Of a stretch of 64,000 nt of DNA, positions 52,625-62,990 are shown in pieces. The DNA comes from Ariolimax columbianus (taxonomy: Eukaryota > Mollusca > Gastropoda > Stylommatophora > Arionidae), in contig JAVGWX010000004.1 in assembly GCA_036924085.1 (NCBI GenBank), forward strand, positions 79,872,941-79,936,940, in the 5' to 3' direction. The position numbers and the translations under genes are program-made. The first letter of the stretch is position 1. The number at the start of each line of letters is the position of its first letter. Under the pieces are notes generated by a model. That model was not told the DNA's origin, did not search any database, and was given only the letters and a program-made list of their open reading frames with translations.

Positions 52625-52980
52625 TTACTAAAAGATACTCAAAAATAGATACGAATTTGCTGCTACAAAAATATATAACTGTCATTAGAGGAATAGACTT
52701 AATCTGAGGCATAATAAAATGTGTGTTTCGATTGACCATGCCAGAATCATAATAGCTTGGTCAAGAAAGTTCGTGACCTCAATCGACTTTGTTGCTTATT
52801 CTATCGTTTCAGAAATGTTTACCTGCCATTAGAGGACGAGGGTTCATCTGGTCTCTTCCCATTATAAAATGGGTGTTTCGGTTGATCCTGCCAGAATCAC
52901 AAGGCTCCTGCCCAGAAAGCTCGTAACATCAACAGCCTGTGTTACCTATCCTTTCACGTCAGAAAGGCGTTAACAACTGA
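52625..52980. repeat. Two diverged ~170-bp direct repeats
   Basis: 52665-52810 and 52815-52975 align: GTCATTAGAGGAATAG / GCCATTAGAGGACGAG, then GTGTTTCG(A/G)TTGA(C/T)C(A/C)TGCCAGAATCA, AGAAAG(T/C)TCGTGAC/AAC. The second contains GGTTGATCCTGCCAG, identical to the start of 18S rRNA. Class unknown. Confidence 0.6.
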
Positions 52981-53134
52981 AATGGTCTATCTAAACTTAT
53001 TGGTGGTGTGGTTTAGTGGAAACACTTGGAGGCTAGCAATATCATCATGTTACAACTCAGAGATATCCCCTCCCACATCCATCCGTATGAATGATAACAA
53101 CTCCAAAAGATAGTCAATTTCCAGAGAAATTTCA

Positions 53135-53735
53135 TCAAGAGTGAATTAGCGATCATCAAGATTGAGGAACTCTGTACCAGTAAAATAGCAAATCATCAAG
53201 ATTGAGAAACTCTGTACCAGTAAAATAGCAAATCATCAAGATTGAGAAACTCTGTACCAGTAAAACAGCAAATCATCAAGATTGAGAAACTCTGTACCAG
53301 TAAAATAGCAAATCATCAAGATTGAGAAACTCTGTACCAGTAAAATAGCAAATCATCAAGATTGAGAAACTCTGTACCAGTAAAATAGCAAATCATCAAG
53401 ATTGAGAAACTCTGTACCAGTAAAACAGCAAATCATCAAGATTGAGAAACTCTTTACCAGTAAAATAGCAAATCATCAAGATTGAGAAACTCTGTACCAG
53501 TAAAATAGCAAATCATCAAGATTGAGAAACTCTGTACCAGTAAAATAGCAAATCATCAAGATTGAGAAACTCTGTACCAGTAAAACAGCAAATCATCAAG
53601 ATTGAGAAACTCTGTAATAGTAAAATAGCAAATCATCAAGATTGAGGAACTCTGTACCAGTAAAATAGCGATCATCAAGATTGAGGAACCCTGTACCAGT
53701 GATATAGCGATCATCAAGATTGAAAAAGTTGGTAC
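53135..53735. repeat. 40-bp minisatellite, ~15 units
   Basis: The unit has CAAATCATCAAGATTGAGAA and ACTCTGTACCAGTAAAATAG. The middle units are almost identical, with AACAG variants at intervals; the edge units are divergent. Confidence 0.95.
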
Positions 53736-53919
53736 GAGTAGCTTAGAAATCCACAACAATCAGAGCAAGGTAGAAATATTAACCAGGTCAAAGGGTCACC
53801 AAGGACGTGATCCCTGTAGTCCAATGTTCCCCGACGATTTTGTACATATCAGCAGGTTAAAGAAATTGTTAGTCTGTGAACGAGTTTATTTATCATGACA
53901 AATTACATATTAAAACAAG

Positions 53920-55290
53920 AAAGATGATAACAAAGGACTTTAACATTTATCTAAACATAATGTTAAAATATGCTACGAAGGACTATAATGAGTATCTAAA
54001 CACAATGTTAACAGATGCTAACAAAGGACTATAATAAGTATCTAAACATAATGTTACCAGATGCTAACAAAAGACTATAACATATATCTAAACATAATAT
54101 TAACATATGCTAACAAAGAACTATAACAAGTACCTAAACATAATGTTAACAGATGCTGACAAAGAACTAAAACACGTATCTAAACATAATGTTAACAGGT
54201 ACTAACAAAGGACTATGACAGGTAAGTAAACATAATGTTAACATATGCTAACAAAGGTCTATAACAAGTATGTAAACATAATGTTAACAGATGCTAACAA
54301 AGGACTATAATATGTATCTAAACATAATGTTAACAGATGCTAACAAAGGACTATAATATGTATCTAAACATAATGTTAACAGATGCTAACAAGGGACTAT
54401 AATATGTATCTAAACATAATGTTAACAGATGCTAACAAAGGACTATAATATGTATCTAAACATAATGTTAACAGATGCTAACAAAGGACTATAATATGTA
54501 TCTAAACATAATGTTAACAGATGCTAACAAAGGACTATAATATGTATCTAAACATAATGTTAACAGATGCTAACAAAGGACTATAATATGTATCTAAACA
54601 TAATGTTAACAGATGCTAACAAGGGACTATAATATGTATCTAAACATAATGTTAACAGATGCTAACAAAGGACTATAATATGTATCTAAACATAATGTTA
54701 ACAGATGCTAACAAAGGACTATAATATGTATCTAAACATAATGTTAACAGATGCTAACAAAGGACTATAATATGTATCTAAACATAATGTTAACAGATGC
54801 TAACAAAGGACTATAATATGTATCTAAACATAATGTTAACAGATGCTAACAAAGGACTATAATATGTATCTAAACATAATGTTAACAGATGCTAACAAAG
54901 GACTATAATATGTATCTAAACATAATGTTAACAGATGCTAACAAAGGACTATGACAGGTAAGTAAACATAATGTTAACATATGCTAACAAAGGTCTATAA
55001 CAAGTATGTAGACATAATGTTAACAGATGCTAACAAAGGACTATAATATGTATCTAAACATAATGTTAACAGATGCTAACAAAGGACTATAATATGTATC
55101 TAAACATAATGTTAACAGATGCTAACAAAGGACTATAATATGTATCTAAACATAATGTTAACAGATGCTAACAAAGGACTATAATATGTATCTAAACATA
55201 ATGTTAACAGATGCTAACAAAGGACTATAATATGTATCTAAACATAATGTTAACAGATGCTAACAAAGGACTATAATATGTATCTATACA
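53920..55290. repeat. 46-bp satellite with higher-order structure, ~30 units
   Basis: The unit contains TAACAAAGGACTATAATATG and TATCTAAACATAATGTTAAC. A distinctive double-unit variant (CTATGACAGGTAAGTAAAC...GGTCTATAACAAGTATGTA) occurs at 54211 and again at 54947, exactly 736 bp, or 16 units, apart. AAGGG variants are 230 bp (5 units) apart. Confidence 0.95.
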
Positions 55291-55719
55291 TAATGCTTGT
55301 GATGACGTGTATTAGAATTACACGCGGGCAATGTTAGAGGAATGCATGAACACATACTAGATATTGCGAACGTTTTGGTGGCAGAGGGATAGTCTTATCG
55401 CTATTCACTGCAATGGTATCGGGAAAGATCCAAGTCGTTAGCAGGTTCCAGTTGACTCAGATGCGACTATATACCTGATTTATTTTAGGATTAGACGTGC
55501 AGCGTGTAGTTCCTTCCCCTGATCACAAATACTATGACCTTATATGATGCATACTCTAACACTTCATCCCTCACAGCAGTTTTGACTATGAAATTAACCA
55601 TTACTGTTCAAGATAATGTGAAGCGCTATACAATATGAATAAGTGCATCTGAATCAATCTAAATGCTCCACATGCACCTTGACTCCAGCAAGGAAGGGAT
55701 TCGCTGATTTAGATCATCT
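55291..55719. other. Intergenic, 3' of gene 2
   Basis: No element or ORF recognised. It would contain the 3' UTR of the minus-strand gene at 55720-56889. No clear AATAAA on the minus strand was found close to the stop. Confidence 0.35.
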
Positions 55720-56889
55720 TCAGAATGAGCTTGAATAAGTCGAACTGGATATGCCCGAGACTTCAACTGGTCGACATTTTATGTAGTAGATATACATTAC
55801 ACCGCCTAGCAGTATTAATAACCCAAAAACCAGATCCATTATTAGTATAAATTTAAAATAGCGTGAGCTAAAATTCGGAGGCCCATCCGTTGTAAATGAT
55901 AACTCATTCATCAATTCTTGGACAGTTCCGATGTAATCTTGCACTACATAGTAAAACATGTTTCGTTGTTCCGCAGACTTTAACGCCCTCAAGTTTCTGT
56001 GGAATGAAACGATTACACGATTACTACCTTTAGCACACCAAGCGTGTTTCTTGTTTGCTTTTTCATCATTACAGTTCAACGAATACAGTATAACGTTCTC
56101 AGTACTCAGAAACCAGTCAGTAGATACCGTGAAGGTCCAATTTATTGCACATACGATTTTAGCTGTTGGTATGTACTTGAAACATATATTTCTTTTGAAG
56201 GTTCTGAAGTCGGGTTCCATTTCGAATGGAATCCGACAAATAGATGTCAATGTGTCACTGTATTCAACTGCATGTTTTTCTTCTGGATGGTTGTATATTC
56301 TAACTTTACTGTCCAACAATTTATATACTGAATTACTGCAATACAGTCCGTCTAAGTAAACTACACGGTTAGGACTTTGAATGGATGATACCTTAAAGTC
56401 TATGCTTATCTTTTTCAAATCTATAACTTCACTTGTTGTTATCCTCAGTAAACGAAATTCAAAGAATCTTGTCTTTATGCATGTTTCCCTTTCATGCCAG
56501 GACTCTCCTCTATGTTTCAAATAAATAAAGACGCTAGACATGTTTACGTTTTGTAAGATTATCAATTCCACGTTTGTGTCGCTAATCTGACTCTGTATTC
56601 CATCTTGCGACAGACACAGCCAGCCAAATTTCTTGACAGCATTTATGCGAATGGGACAATTGTGCCAAGAACATGATGTTTGTAGCTGATCAGTGACAGC
56701 CACGGAGTAACTAATTTCGTTTGTAACATTGTATTCTCTTACGACTTCGCAGTTCCTGCAGGAATTTATGTAAACGATTTCGGAATGCACAATAGAAAGA
56801 AAGTTCCAGAATAACAACTTTATAAATGAACTCAGTGAAAAGCAACTATTAGCCGGTGTTTTTGGCCCCCAGAATCCCATTTCGCTCAT
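55720..56889 (-). CDS. Orphan type I membrane protein, 12-cysteine ectodomain (gene 2)
   Basis: 389 codons from the ATG at 56887-56889 (MSEMGFW). A longer frame to 56952 begins with a non-ATG codon, and the chosen start aligns with gene 1. Signal-like FIKLLFWNFLSIVHS is at about 22-36. Ectodomain blocks shared with gene 1 are NSCRNC, YSVAVTD, CSWHNCPIRI, RETCIKTRFFEFRL, SPNRVVYLDGLYC, KRNICFKY, INWTF, LYSLNC, KHAWCA. All 12 ectodomain cysteines are conserved. Four sequons are visible, and one (NWT) is shared. A membrane span (about 347-370) and a short Ser-rich tail complete it. Sequence identity to gene 1 is low enough (around one third by eye) that the conserved frame implies selection. Function unknown. 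Confidence 0.75.
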   Translation of the reverse strand: MSEMGFWGPKTPANSCFSLSSFIKLLFWNFLSIVHSEIVYINSCRNCEVVREYNVTNEISYSVAVTDQLQTSCSWHNCPIRINAVKKFGWLCLSQDGIQSQISDTNVELIILQNVNMSSVFIYLKHRGESWHERETCIKTRFFEFRLLRITTSEVIDLKKISIDFKVSSIQSPNRVVYLDGLYCSNSVYKLLDSKVRIYNHPEEKHAVEYSDTLTSICRIPFEMEPDFRTFKRNICFKYIPTAKIVCAINWTFTVSTDWFLSTENVILYSLNCNDEKANKKHAWCAKGSNRVIVSFHRNLRALKSAEQRNMFYYVVQDYIGTVQELMNELSFTTDGPPNFSSRYFKFILIMDLVFGLLILLGGVMYIYYIKCRPVEVSGISSSTYSSSF

Positions 56890-57039
56890 GGTCTTGGTTG
56901 ATTTCCCCAATGGTTTATTTGTTCCTGTTGTGATGACGATCTGAAGAATCAATCAATAAGTCGATAACAGTATAAATACATCAAGTTCCATATCATAACT
57001 ATGCAACATTCCACGAAATGATGTGCATTCAATATATAT

Positions 57040-57895
57040 GTATGTATACCATATATGCGGAATGTATAATGGGAAATGTCAGAGCAGACGAGAACATTGA
57101 AAGTTTCGACACACTTACAATTGGCGGTTACGTGATTCCAGAGTTACGACACGCATACGACACAATGATACTATCAAGAAGTGCAAAAGGGTTAGAGCAG
57201 CCAATTTCAGCCGTAAATGAACACAGTAAAGATAAAAACCTGTTTATAAACAGAACAAAGATAATGATCACTAACAAAAACACGATGTCAAAATAAATCT
57301 ACAGTAGGTTGTTAGGAAATAAACCAGGTCACGCATTATGAATATCTGGGTGCCAGAAATGACAAAAATGGCGATTACTCGAAAAAAATTCAGAAGAAGA
57401 CTAGTCATGACAACGCAGAGGCTGATTAGCCTGAAGAAATTATGGCAGAGCACCAACAAAGCGACAAAAGTGAAAGTCTTGAGAGTCTGTGTTTTTCCTG
57501 TGGCAGCATATGGCTGCGAATCATTGATGATTACCAAAAGTTCTAGACAAAGAATCGAATCCTTCGAGTCGAAATGTTACAGTAAGATCTTCAGAACACC
57601 CTGAACAGAGAAAAGACAAATTTAGACATTCGGCAATAGTTGATTTATCAGTTCCATTATGGCCAGAAAATTTAAATGCTTTGATCACATCAAGAGACAC
57701 AACGGTCTCGAGAGAGCAGTAATGGAAGGTATGGTGCCAGGCAAAGAGGCAGTGGTAGACCAATAAGACGTTGACACCAATATATCCATGAATTCCTGGG
57801 TATGACTGTGGCAAAGGCTGGAGTTTTGGCAGGGAAAAAGTTTCTTTCAGACAGACTGTGATGGGAGCGACGTTCTATAAAGGACATGCTACATG
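57040..57895 (+). pseudogene. Second RTE-like LINE copy, decayed
   Basis: Colinear with 50690-51556: AECIMGNVRADENIESFD, an AYDT where the catalytic ADD should be, SRSAKGLEQPISAVNEHSKD, RLISLKKLWQSTNKATKVKV, ESLMITKSSRQRIESFESKC and FRTP. Many stops and shifts. Older than the copy at 49556-51562. Confidence 0.85.
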
Positions 57896-57902
57896 ATTAT
57901 GA

Positions 57903-57914
57903 TACATATATATG

Positions 57915-57986
<72 letters not shown>
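57903..57986. repeat. (AT)n microsatellite
   Basis: About 40 AT units, directly followed by a mariner-type arm. Confidence 0.97.
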
Positions 57987-57987
<1 letters not shown>

Positions 57988-57989
<2 letters not shown>

Positions 57990-58125
57990 GAGACATGTTC
58001 AGATGAAACCGGACCTAACTGTTCCAAGTAAACATACATACGATGCGCATAGTGACGTCACTTCTGATGTAAACAGCATATACCAACCGTTAAGTTTTCA
58101 AAATTTCATTATCCGACACATAGTA
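57988..58125 (+). mobile_element. Solo arm of the mariner-type element
   Basis: Matches the left arm at 51860-51990: AAACCGGACCTAACTGTTCC, AAGTAAACATA, TCACTTCTGATGTAAACAGC. The other arm is absent. Confidence 0.75.
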
Positions 58126-59170
58126 TCCTCATCCTCATGGTTGTCCATACCGCTTTATGCCCTACCCTATCTAGCGCCTTCTTAAAATCAACAAACACAT
58201 GATACATTATTTGCTGCTGTTCTAGATATTTCTCACTTAGCTGCCTTAAATTAATTATCTGTTCTGTAGTGCTTCTTCTCTGTCTGAACCCTGCTTGCTC
58301 CTCAGCAATGATCTTCCATGCTTGGGATTTCAATCGGTCGAGAATTAATTTAAGTATGACCTTGGTATGGGGGCTGATGAGGCTTATTGTTCTGTAATTT
58401 TGGCACATCTTTAGGTTTCAGGACTTGTGTTGATTTTTTTCCATAAGTCCTGTCAGTTTCCTGTCGCCCATATTTTGTTGCAGATGTGTGTCATCTCTTC
58501 CACCACTACCTCTCCTCCTGCCTGTAAGAGCTCTGCTGGTATATTGTCCACGCCGGCCGCCTTCCCTCTTCTCAATGTCTTTACCGCTGCAGCTACCTCT
58601 TCATTCGTTATCAGTTGGTAATCCTCTTTAGTTGTTGGTGTTGGAGGTATTGTCTTCTCATGTTCGTTCCGTCCCTCACAGTTGTATAACTCGGAACAAT
58701 GTACAAACGTCGAATAGAGATTAAACAGAAATGACGCTAAAGAGCATGCAATGTGGTTTTGTTTGTGTTCTCGTCTCGGTGAGGTATCTGACCATACCCA
58801 TTTACAAATTTTGATTAAACTCAACCTTAATCAACTTTTACAATTTTTTTCATTTTTTTCTCCTATTATAATAGGAACCCCGAACAGTACTCTGTCCATC
58901 GGGCCAGTACGTCATTGTCCTCAATAAGGCACTTGCCGCTTTTATCCTGGATCATAAAGTTCCAGCCTTGTCTTGGTGTTACCAGTTCTTTGACTACCTT
59001 GTATGCTCCTTTAGCGGCATTTCTGTTTAATCTCTCTTCGATGTTGGCACGCTGCTCACATAACCACGATTCTTTCGCCTCTCTCATCTTTTGTCGTATC
59101 GCTTTCTGGACCACTTTATATCTGCGGACCTCATCAGATGGATGTGCAATGCAATCTTTTATATTAAATT
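58109..59170 (-). pseudogene. Third RTE-like LINE, linker to RT motif A, interrupted
   Basis: Minus-strand order: VQKAIRQKMREAKESWLCEQ, RANIEERLNRNAAKGAYKVV, NDVLARWTEYCS; then an interruption (58745-58873) by a dispersed repeat; then LYNCEGRNEHEKT, RRGKAAGVDNIPAELLQAGG, NYRTISLISPHTKVILKLIL, QAGFRQRRSTTEQII, and a decayed motif A FVDFKKALDRV. It is truncated before motif C. Confidence 0.82.
58745..58873 (-). repeat. Dispersed repeat interrupting the LINE
   Basis: Second copy of the 47390-47490 sequence. It splits the codons of WTEYCS|ELYNCEGR. Imperfect TGTTC(C/G)GxG flanks could be a worn target duplication. Confidence 0.6.
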
Positions 59171-59173
59171 GTG

Positions 59174-59403
59174 GTTAAGTGAACTGGTTCACAACTCGAA
59201 GGTCCAGAGTTCGATCCCCATCACAGCACCGGCCGTTACCCATGGGAAGCAAACCCTTAGAAAATGCAGGAGGAAGCAGACCCTTACATAAAATGCATGC
59301 TGAAGTCGGATGCACTGAGCCAACAGGAGCAAAATAAAAACCACAGTGCAACGCACACCGCCTTTGGGAATGGAGAAATAAGACGAACGCATAAAAAAAA
59401 AAA
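59174..59403 (+). mobile_element. SINE-2 copy 2
   Basis: B-box-like AGTTCGATCCCC, CCTTAGAAAATGCAGGAGGA, CATGCTGAAGTCGGATGCAC, CAACGCACACCGCC and poly(A). It matches 22509-22773. The A-box end of the tRNA head is missing, so it is slightly 5' truncated. Confidence 0.8.
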
Positions 59404-59682
59404 ATTATAATATAATAACATAACCTATTTTATGTTCAATTTCTTATGTTCACTTAAATATGGACTCAAGGGACAAGGTTTGAAGATAATGAGGGAGTTA
59501 TTCGTGAAGTGAAGAAATACCTACGTGAGCAGACTCTAACCTCATTTGGGTAGGCATTAGTGCACCTGTTTCGCGCTGGCGTAAGGTCGTTAAAGTTTAT
59601 GATGATTATGTGGAACAAAGAAATGTTTAAAAGAAGTATCCATGTATTCTGAGAACAAACTGCATGCATTTCGATTAAAAGA

Positions 59683-60498
59683 TGCTGAGCAACGCAAGAG
59701 CTGCAGTGGTCAGCGAACCATAGCTGACTGCTAGCGTCAGGGCCAGCGACCCATAGCTGACTGCTAGCGTCAGGGCCAGCGAAAAAGAGCTGACTGCTAG
59801 CGTCAGGGCCAGCGACCCATAGCTGACTGCTAGCGTCAGGGCCAGCGAACCAGAGCTGACTGCTAGCGTCAGGGCCAGCGAACCAGAGCTGACTGCTAGC
59901 GTCAGGGCCAGCGAACCAGAGCTGACTGCTAGCGTCAGGGCCAGTGAACCAGAGCTGACTGCTAGCGTCAGGGCCAGCGACCCATAGCTGACTGCTAGCG
60001 TCAGGGCCAGCGACCCATAGCTGACTGCTAGCGTCAGGGCCAGCGTACCATAGCTGACTGCTAGCGTCAGGGCCAGCGAACCATAGCTGACTGCTAGCGT
60101 CAGGGCCAGCGAACCATAGCTGACTGCTAGCGTCAGGGCCAGCGAACCATAGCTGACTGCTAGCGTCAGGGCCAGCGAACCATAGCTGACTGCTAGCGTC
60201 AGGGCCAGCGACCCATAGCTGCCAAGACCCTTCTACACCTCCATGCGGTGATCCTGGATAACAGGCTGCATCAGGGCAGACTGGCTAAGGAGAAGGGATC
60301 GAAGAGGGAATGCTAACCCGGTACTCAAAAAATGCTTGCTGAAGTCGGATGTGTTGGACCGAAAGGTGCAAATATCGCAGCCAAGCTGTACACTACGACA
60401 CAACGCATTCCGTTCTCTGGACTACATTCTGCTACTTAAGCCCTTTCAGTGTTTGGTAGTGGGAGATTGAGAACGAACGAAGAAGAAGAAGAAGAAGA
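59683..60498 (+). mobile_element. SINE(GAA) copy with a 15-unit internal array
   Basis: It begins AGATGCTGAGCAACGCAAGA, then 15 units of 33 bp from 59722 to 60216 (AGCTGACTGCTAGCGTCAGG), then AGCTGCCAAGACCCTTCTAC, GGTGATCCTGGATAACAGGC, one unit only of the 25-bp region (GGCTAAGGAGAAGGGATCG), TTGCTGAAGTCGGATGTGTT, GGGAGATTGAGAACGAACG and a GAA tail. It is the most complete copy. No clean TSD was seen. From 59404 to 59682 nothing is recognised. Confidence 0.88.
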
Positions 60499-60589
60499 TT
60501 TTTTAAAAACTCCGGAGAAAAAAATTGAAAAAAATGTGTGCCGTATTTACTTCCTGACGTGACTTCGTCGGCCTGTATGTCAACAGAAG

Positions 60590-60912
60590 CTGATGCCCCT
60601 GTGCAGGTCCGAGCTCTGGCATGAGCTGGATGTAGCCGGGAGGAGCATCTCCTGCTTAGCGGGCTAGGTTTGAGCAGCTCATTACTCCACTGCCATGTGA
60701 CAAGCCCTGAGGAGAGTGGTTAACCGCTGTGCGAGTCCATCTTAATAGACTCAAACACTAGAGCGAAGTAGACCCGCAGCCTGTTATGTTGCTCTCAACA
60801 AACCACCTAACTATGACCGGAGTTATGCCGTGTCACACATTTAGTCGGCTCTTACGACAAGCTCTCTGTGGGGCAATGATGCTGATCTTGTCTTTGTTTT
60901 GTCATACACAAA
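60590..60912 (-). repeat. R5 dispersed repeat, long copy (reverse)
   Basis: The same blocks as 40003-40375 in opposite orientation. It includes 60718-60815, which matches the SINE-1 middle. Confidence 0.65.
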
Positions 60913-60935
60913 GACCCCGGCGGACCACTCAGGTT

Positions 60936-60937
<2 letters not shown>

Positions 60938-60980
<43 letters not shown>
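60938..60980. repeat. (AT)n microsatellite
   Basis: About 21 AT units. A short R5 scrap follows at 61008-61130. Confidence 0.95.
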
Positions 60981-60982
<2 letters not shown>

Positions 60983-61253
60983 TTAGTCGATCTGTAATTC
61001 AATAAGGGTATCTGCCCGTGTGCAGGTCCCGACTCTTGTGCGGGCTAGTGGTAGCGGTAGATGCAATTCTCTGCTTAGCGGGATGGGCTTGAACAATACT
61101 GTGATTTGTGGTCTTGTGCGGGTTCAAGCCCAGTTTCCAGTCGGTTCTGTCTCGAGCAATTTGCTGCCCAGTGGATAGCTAACTTGTTGGTTTCAGGATC
61201 GCCAGTGTTGTGCAGCTCGAGCGATTCTTGCCATCTAATGGCGGATTCTAGGA

Positions 61254-61655
61254 TTCCCCAGCCTGCAGATCAACACACAAAGCCTGTCTCCCGTCGGGGC
61301 TGTCCTTGACGCATATTGTCTTCCCCAGCCTGCAGATCAACACACAAAGCCTGTCTCCCGTCGGGGCTGTCCTTGACGCATATTGTCTTCCCCAGCCTGC
61401 AGATCAACACACAAAGCATGTCTCCCGTCGGGGCTGTCCTTGACGCATATTGTCTTCCCCAGCCTGCAGATCAACACACAAAGCCTGCCTCTCGTCGGGG
61501 CTGTCCTGGACGCATATTGTCTTCCCCAGCCTGCAGACCAACACACAAAGCCTGCCTCCCGTCGGGGCTGTCCTTGACGCATATTGTCTTCCCCAGCCTG
61601 CAGATCAACACACAAAGCCTGCCTCCCGTCGGGGCTGTCTCTGGCAAGTTCCTTC
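61254..61655. repeat. 67-bp minisatellite derived from LINE C-terminus
   Basis: Six units with CCCCAGCCTGCAGATCAACA and CGTCGGGGCTGTCC, starting at 61254, 61321, 61388, 61455, 61522 and 61589. On the minus strand it continues the LINE frame (RREAGFVC). ORFs in both directions across it are repeat artefacts. Confidence 0.93.
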
Positions 61656-62290
61656 CAGTCGCAGCTGTTCATATCCAACGCCTTCAGGTTTCCGCTTGCA
61701 AACATCTTTGTAGCGGATGAAGTGTCTACCTTTTTTACGCTTGCCCGTGGTCAGTTCTCCATAAATCATATCTTTTGGTATTCGCCCATCCTTCCTTCTG
61801 CCACCACAAGCAACGCTGGCGTAGGATCGTAAGTAAGCTGACAATATTCGCACGGTCTAACACTTCGTTGTTAGTCTCTCTGTCACTCCATGAAATACCA
61901 AATATGCGTCTCAGGCAGCACATATAAAAATCATTTAGCCTTTTTTCATGTGAGGCACACATAGTGCATGTTTCGCTGCCATAGAGCAGGATACTAATCA
62001 CACATGATCTATACACAATAACCTTATTGGAGATGGTCAGCATGTTGTTATTCCACACTCTATGTGAGTCTGGCAAGTGCCAATGAGGCCATTACTAATC
62101 GTTTCTGCAGCTCTGCTTCCAGCGAAAGGTTGTCGGTGATGATAGATCCGAGGTATAAAAGTATAGAATAGATATTCTGTGGAAGATCCAGGGGTCCCAA
62201 CCAGCTCATGCTGAGAACCTTTGATTTAGAAAATGTAGGCATTGTGAGTTTTAATGTGTTAACGTTGTAAATGACAAGATTTGTAATACA
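61640..62290 (-). pseudogene. LINE RT thumb to C-terminus
   Basis: Minus order: SKSKVLSMSWLGP, YLGSIITDNLSLEAELQKRL, VIVYRSCVISILLYGSETCT, CLRRIFGISWSDRETNNEVL, then DGRIPKDMIYGELTTGKRKK and RYKDVCKRKPEGV. Two frameshifts. The terminal codons pass into the 67-bp array. Confidence 0.8.
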
Positions 62291-62990
62291 TGAATTATCT
62301 TGATTTTGATCCTGATCTTGATGACCTGTTTCACGGCGTAACTGCTGGTCTCAACTTCGTCTCCAGCGGAACCTGTCTTGGTCCACGGAAGTCCAGTGCG
62401 TGATAAGTGCTCTTCTAGAGGCATCTCTGATGTTGCAGCGTACAGCAAGGAAGTCTCACCAACACATTGGAGGTCTTCCCCGCGGTCTCTTCCTACCTCG
62501 TGGGTACCAGACTGCTGTCGCTGTGCTCCATCGACCATTGTTTCGTCGCAACATGTGACCTGCCCTTCTATGATTTGCTTGTCTGCACGGATTACAGCAT
62601 CCTTCACAATGGACAGTAGTCTTATGTCAGAATTGTGGAGACTTTGCATGCGTTGGTTCCGGAGAGTGATTCCAACAAAGCGTCTCTCGATAGAGGACTG
62701 GGTCACTCTCAATTTGTCCTCTAGTGATTTTGTTAGTGTTCACGTCTCGGCACCGTAGCACATCGTAGGGAGTACAGTGGAAATAAAGACGGAGGCTCGT
62801 AGGTCTTGGTCATGGCAACCCTCCAGGACCTTGTTAATATACGAGAAAGCTGCCCAACCCGCACGGCGACATCTTGTCAGTTCAGGTTCTAGGTTATTCT
62901 CCACATTGAGAAGACGTCCAAGATAAATGTACTCGTTGACATCCTCTAATCGTTCCTAGAAAATGAATTATCTTGTGTTTTATTATTCAC
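62290..62990 (-). pseudogene. RTE-like LINE C-terminus with ATC-rich tail
   Basis: Minus frame: VTQSSIERRFVGITLRNQRM, NSDIRLLSIVKDAVIRADKQ, then shifted frames. It ends in a degenerate ATCAAGATCAGGATCAAAATC tail at about 62285-62325. It is related to 3343-4180 (shared HNSDIR motif and terminal layout). Confidence 0.7.

Noticed and set aside
53135..55290. Regular repeats resembling a CRISPR array
   Set aside because: Units are contiguous with no unique spacers, there are no cas genes, and the surroundings are eukaryotic. These are minisatellites.
50690..58125. Segmental duplication carrying both the RTE-like LINE and the mariner-type element
   Set aside because: The LINE at 49556-51562 has its own TSD, the sequence between LINE and mariner differs at the two places (minisatellite against AT repeat), and only one mariner arm is at 58 kb. 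Independent insertions are simpler.
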